Below, piece by piece: positions 56,501 through 62,500 of a stretch of DNA of 64,000 nt (position 1 is its first letter; every line of letters starts with the position of its first letter). This DNA comes from Nocardia jiangxiensis NBRC 101359 (GTDB lineage: Bacteria > Actinomycetota > Actinomycetes > Mycobacteriales > Mycobacteriaceae). Below the pieces are notes generated by a model that saw only the letters and a program-made list of their open reading frames with translations, ran no database searches and had not been told where the DNA came from. The stretch lies in the NCBI RefSeq assembly GCF_000308615.1, contig NZ_BAGB01000075.1, forward strand, positions 1 through 64,000, written 5' to 3'. The position numbers and the translations under genes were made by a program.

Positions 56501-59500
56501 ACCATTGCGCAGACCGGGGAAATCGGTGAGCAGACCGGATTGGTAGGCCGGTGCGAGATGCTCGAAGTGCAGTCCGTCCCACCAGCTACGGCCGTGCTCG
56601 CTCCACCAGCTCGCCAGATTGCGCGACGACCGCTCGGCGGCATCCAGTTCCGGCGGGGCCTGCGGGGGCCTGATCCGATCCTCCGGCGCCGTGGGCGAGG
56701 GATGCGCGAAGAGTTGACTACGCAGATCCGGCTGCACCACGCCCCCGTCGAGTCCGGCTCGCCAGCGGTCGATTTCGGCCTGCCGCTGGTTCAGCGCCGC
56801 ACGCGCGGCCTGTACGCCCGCACGCACCGTGGGCTCATCCGCACCGTCCGATGCGGCCAGGGCGGTCTCCTTGCCGGTGAGCGCCGCCGCGGCCGCATCG
56901 AGCTGAATCTGCCGCCGCACGATCTCCTCGCGTTGCCGGTCCAATTCGCCGAACCGTTCACGGAGCTGGTTCTCGTGATCGAGCCGCTGGAAGTCGTAGC
57001 CGACGTGCAGGCCCTGATGTCGCAGCACGTCCAGGGCGTAGTCGTTGATCTCCGCGCGGGGCAGATAGTGCCCGCTGCGGTCGCCCATCGCGATCAGCCG
57101 ACCGGCCCGCACGGCCATCTCACCGGCCGCGGTGACGCTGCGCCCGCCCAGGAACGACGAATGGTGCAGCACACCGGGTTTCAGATTTCCGGCGTACAGG
57201 TTGCCGAATTCGTCCATCACGAATATCGCTCGGCCCCTGGGGCTTTCGATCGTGGTGTCCAGCGGCATGCCGTCGCTGACGCGGAACAGCAACCCGTTCG
57301 GCCCGACGAATACCCGGTACCCTTCGAGTTCCTCGGGGGTCATGTGCTTGACCGGCGTGTGGAAGGCGAGTTCGGGGAGCTCGGGGAGCGTTCTCGCGTC
57401 CGGGATCGCCTCGAAGCTGGATTTCGTCGCGATCGGCCGGATTTCACCCGCGTACCGCTTGTCCAGCGCCGCACCGTCGAGCAGCGGCGTCTGCGGCGAT
57501 GCCAGCACCCGGGTCAGCGGTGGCGGGATGCGATCCTCCGGTATCGCCGGGCCGGGACGAGTACCGCGAGCGGGCGGCGCGGCCGATTCGACCGGTCCCA
57601 CGAACAGATTGCCCGCCGCCGTGGTACCGATCTCGTACCGCCCGTCGGAGGTGCGGCGCAGGAACACATCCGGCTGCCCCTCGAAAATGCCCGTCCGGAA
57701 CCGCCGCCCGTCCGGATGCAGACCGACCACGTTCATCCCGAGGGCGTACGCGGCGAGCACCAAAGGCGCATCCACCGACTCCGGATCGGTCGCGGTCGCA
57801 TGTGCGCCGGGGTCGGCCGCCATGATCGCGCGGGAGCGGGCCAGCCAGTTGACGACGGCGGGGCGGCCCTGCGGATTGACGCGTTCGAACTCGTCCAGGC
57901 TCTGGTCGATCTTGGCGCGCACGGCCGCGGCGTCCGGCAGATTCATCACCCTGGCGATGGCCGCGAACAGCGGATCCGCGGTGTCGCGCACCGGTTCCCA
58001 GTGCGTCGGCTCCGAGAGTCGCGGCGCGGCCGGGACGGTGCGGCTCCCGGAGCCGCGCGGCATCCGCCGCGTCTCGGCGGGCCGGTCCGGCCGATGGTCG
58101 CCGTACACGCCGACGGCCCCGGCGCCGCTCATCCCGAGGACCGAGAACTTCGCCAGCTGCGCGAGGTGGACCGCGATGATGCCGCCTCGGGTGGGCGTCG
58201 CCATGTTCCGCGGATCCTTGCGGTTCGGATCGTCCGACCAGTCCTCGTCCCCGGGACGCTTCACCTTCTTGACCCGCTCGGGATCGGTCCAGTACTCGGT
58301 CCCGAAGGGTGTGCGCCAACGCAGCGTGCCGTCCGGCTCCTCTCGGTACATCGTCCCGTCCAGGCTCCGGAACATCCGGATGCCGTCCGGGGCGATGCGG
58401 TACTCGGTGTAGGCGACCTGTTCGAGGTCGTCCGGATCCGGATGGGGATCGCGGCGATATCGGGTGCCGTCCTCGAGCGTGCCGTACTGGGTACCGTCGG
58501 CGGCCTCGCGGTGCCGGGTGCCGCCCGGCGGGATCGGGGTCTCCGGTTCCGGGTCGAGGCGATATTCCAGGCCCTGCACCGGGGCCAGGTAGTCGTTGTT
58601 GTCGTCCAGCGGGTTGTCCACCAGGATCCGGATCAGGTCGCCGGCGGCATTGCGCTCGACTCCCAGGACGGTGTAGTTGTGCTCGCCGATCAGGCCCGGC
58701 ACCGCCTCGCCCTCGAAATCCTCGGGCAGGTCCTCGTACCTGGTGACACCCAGCGTCACCGCGGTACCGCGGCGCAGTGCGAATTCGATCTGATGCGCGA
58801 CCGCCCTGGCGGCGGGAGCGGCGGAGCCCGGCAGCACCCGATCTCTGGGCTGCCCGGTGTACACATGGGTGAAATACTGTGTCAGAGCCTCCTTTTCCGC
58901 ATCCCACCGATGCGGCTGTCCCGGGTGGTGCTCGTCCAGGTGATCGGCCAGGGCCCGGTCCAGATAGGCGCGGAATCCGGCCGGAGTGCGCGAATCCTTG
59001 TTTTCCCGGAAGTCCTTGCGCACGGCGTCCCTGGCGTCCCGGTCGCGCCGATCGATCCGCCGCAGGTCCCGGTTCAGCTCGGAGTACAGGGCACGACGAT
59101 CGCGCCGCCACTTGCCGAAGGTGTCGGCCACCTGGCGGGAGAACTCGATGTCGACCGGACCGTCGTGATCCTCGGCGAGATTGGCCTCCACGAGCTCGTG
59201 CAGCGTATCGATGTCGAATCGCAACGGGTGCAGGTAATCCACGTCGTCCACGGCGCGAACAGGTTGGCGCACAGCACTGTTCGCGGCCTGGAAGAAACCC
59301 CTGCTCAGATGTTCGGCCAGCACGGTGAGGTCGTGGCCGGCGCCGAAATCGTGGAAGCCGTCGCCCCGGTTGAACCGAACGGCGTACGCCTTCTCGATCA
59401 TACTGGCCCACAACGGTTGTCCGGGCTTGTGCTGAACGAAGTGTCCGGTGTCGGTGCCGGCGCTGAGGTAGATCTGCTTGGTCACCCGGACCCACTCCGG

Positions 59501-62500
59501 CTTGCCGCGCACGACGAACCGGACGCTGACCGTGCCGTCCCCGTGGTCGTGCACGATGTCCCGGATCGCCGCGGGATCGCTCACCGCCATCGCCTTGAGA
59601 TGCGAGATCAGCGTGCAGTCACCGATGTACCCCTGTGCGGTGTCCTCCGGCCTGGGGCCCTGCGGCCCGAACAGCGGATCGTCGCGTCGGTCGGCGAGCG
59701 TCGGCAACTCGTCCAGGATCGCGGTGCGCGCCCTGACCCTGACCTTCTCGGACCTGCCCGGGAATTTCACCCACCACGCCTTGTCCTCCCGGTGCCGGGG
59801 CGTCATCACCAGGGACCGCTCGAACGCCACACGCAGGACGGCCGGCCGGTCCCGGTCGTCGGTTCCGACGAACAGGACTTCGCCGTCGCCTACATCCCAG
59901 GTCAGAGTTCCGCGACTGCGGCTGCGCCGCGATCGGTCGAAGTGCATGCCACGGTCGTCGTCCAGGACGGGGATATATCGGTATTCCCCGTCCGCCGCGT
60001 GGATCTCGTAGTACTCGTGCCCGTGCCGTTCGACGATCTTCGCCTCTTCCCGGCCGGTGGGCGGCAGCCGGTGCATCTCGCCGCGGTGGTCGAAGACGAC
60101 GAGGGTGTTCTCCCCCTTGGGCGCAGGGAACTCGAAGGCCACCCCGGGCTCGGGCAGCAGTTCGCGCCGCTGCCGCGAGGACAGGTTGTGCAGCAGCTCG
60201 CTCTCACGAAGTGTCGGCGGTTGGAATCCCTTGTCCGAGAAGGCGGTCCGTGGGTTCTCGGGTGCACCGTCGAGTTCGAAGGCGAGCTTGTCCAACAGGT
60301 CGGCGCCGAAGTCGACGAAACCGTCGTTCGATCGGGTCCGCGGCCGCGGCACGCTCGATCCGCCGGTGTCGAAACTCGGGCGGGTGGCTTCGGCGCGCGT
60401 ATGGGTTGCGCTGCCGTCGGCGGCGGGTATGTCGCGTCGCGTTCGATCGGTCGGGTGTAGCGATGTGCCGGGTCGGTGGTCCGGTGCACCGATGCGGGTG
60501 CCGCCGGGATCGACTGTGGAGAAAGGGGATCCGGTCGTGTGGTCCGAGTCGGGTGGATCCATCTCCGGTTTGGGCCAGTCGTTCGAGGACGAGGCGGTCC
60601 TGTCGCCGAAGGCGAAGCGGGTACCGGTACCGCGGATCGACAGCAGCGCGAATTTGCTCAGATGCGTGGCATCGACGGTGAGGGTGCCACCCGGGCCGTA
60701 GGTGAGTCCGTCGATGGTCCGCGGCACATTCGGGTTGCGATCCCACGGATTCTCCAGCACGACCGCGATACCGCCGTCGTCGCCGGAACGCACATCCACC
60801 ACCGAATAGGCGTGGGAGCCGACCAGACCCGGATATCTGGTGGTGTTCTCCGAATCCTGGCCGAACTGTTCGGTGGACAGCAGAATCTTGTCACCGCGAC
60901 CGCGGATGAACCGCACCAGCTCGGCGAAGTGTTGCCGGGCAACGGAACTGGTCACCGGCGTCCCGGGATCGCCGATCCGGCCGAGATAATCGAGTACGGC
61001 AGCGATCTCGCTCTGCCACTGCGCCCGCTCCGCCGGATCCAGGTGGTAGTTCAGGAAATTCCGGAAGCGATCGACCGAATCCTCGCGGTTGACAGTCCAG
61101 ATCGGCTCCAGCTGACCGAGCCGTTGCGCGAACGCGAACACCGAATCCGGATCGGCATCGACGCCGATCTGCTCGACGAGCAGCTCGTGCAGCGAATCGA
61201 CCCCGAACCGCATCGGATGCAGGAAGGTGGCCAGGTCGATACTGCGTACCGGCTGATGTACGGCTCCGGTGTCGTCGATCTGGTACGGCGGCAGCAACTC
61301 CATCATCGCGCGCGCGGGGTAGCCGCCCTTGATCGCTTGGAAGTTGCCGCCCTGTCGCACGGCGTACGCCTTCTCGATCAGGGCCGGCCACAGCGCGCGG
61401 CTCGCGTCGTGGGCCGCGTAGATCATCCGACCCTGCGCATCGGTGTACAGATCTCGGTTGACCCGCACCCACCGCGGAGCGCCCTGAGCGGTGAAGAACC
61501 GCACGGCGACGGTGTCGTCCGGATATTCGGTGATCATGTCCCGGATCGTCTGGGGATCGTTCGCCGCCATATCCTTCAGCGGCGCGATCAGATAGCAGTC
61601 CCCGACCCGGCCCTGGGCCGCATCCCCCGGCACGGGCCCCGCGTGGCCGAATACGCCCGCGGTCGCCCGCTGTATCGTGCGGCCGAGTTGCGCCAACGCC
61701 TGCTCCGAGACCCGGGTATTCCCGTCCAGCAGCAGTTCGCCGCCGATCCCGACGTCCAGAGGTATCGCCGTTCCGCCGGGCAGATGCGTCGGGCTGTCCG
61801 TCGACATCCGCCGCAGCCCCACGAATCTGAGTGCGGCGCCCTGCGACGACCAGGCGGTCGGGGTCTGCCAGTGGTAGGCGCCGTCGCCGCCCGCTCCGAA
61901 CACGGTCAGCTCACCCAGCAGATCACGGTGCACCGAATGGCTCGGGGAGTCCGGATCGTCACCGACCCACACCGTGAGCAGATCCGGGTTCCCGGGGTCC
62001 TCGATGCCGTGCAGCTCATCGCCCGGCCGCAGGCTCAGCAGCCCGCCGTCGTGGTCCACGATGGTCAACCGGTCCGTCGGTGTGGTGATCGCCGAGCCCG
62101 GCATCCGCTGGATCGGCGGCGGATGAACCGGCTCGCCGAACGACCGCACCGAAATCGTCGTGTCGGCGAGGATATCGGGGCGCAACAGCGCATATGCCTT
62201 CTGCGCCAACGCCGCCCACAGCGGTTCGCCGTCGGTGTGCGCCGCATGCATCGGCGAGCCCGACGAGTCGTGCAGCAGGCGTCGATCCACCCGCACCCAG
62301 TGCGGTCTGCCATCGATGAAGAACCGCACCCCGACCGTCCCGTCGGGGTATTCGTGGAACATGTCCACCAGTGCCTGCGGATCGCGCGACGCGATCCTGC
62401 CGAGGTTGTTCAGCAGCACCTTGTGGTCCGCCCACGTTCCCGCCCGCGCATCCGACGGCCGCGGCGTCGGCCGCGAATCCACCGTCGAGAACAGCGGACC

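Noticed and set aside
37590..60320. Giant gene as a classical Rhs toxin because of the DGTxYR repeats
   Set aside because: The repeats are short runs within calpain modules; there is no Rhs core, no conserved autoproteolytic end motif and no single variable tip.
53111..60460. Very long plus-strand open frames (for example 2449 codons here, and 1587 codons at 32303-37066) opposite the giant gene
   Set aside because: They are mirror frames created by strongly GC-biased third positions. Their translations are Arg/Gly/Asp/His-rich without any recognisable domain, while the minus strand shows clear catalytic motifs throughout.
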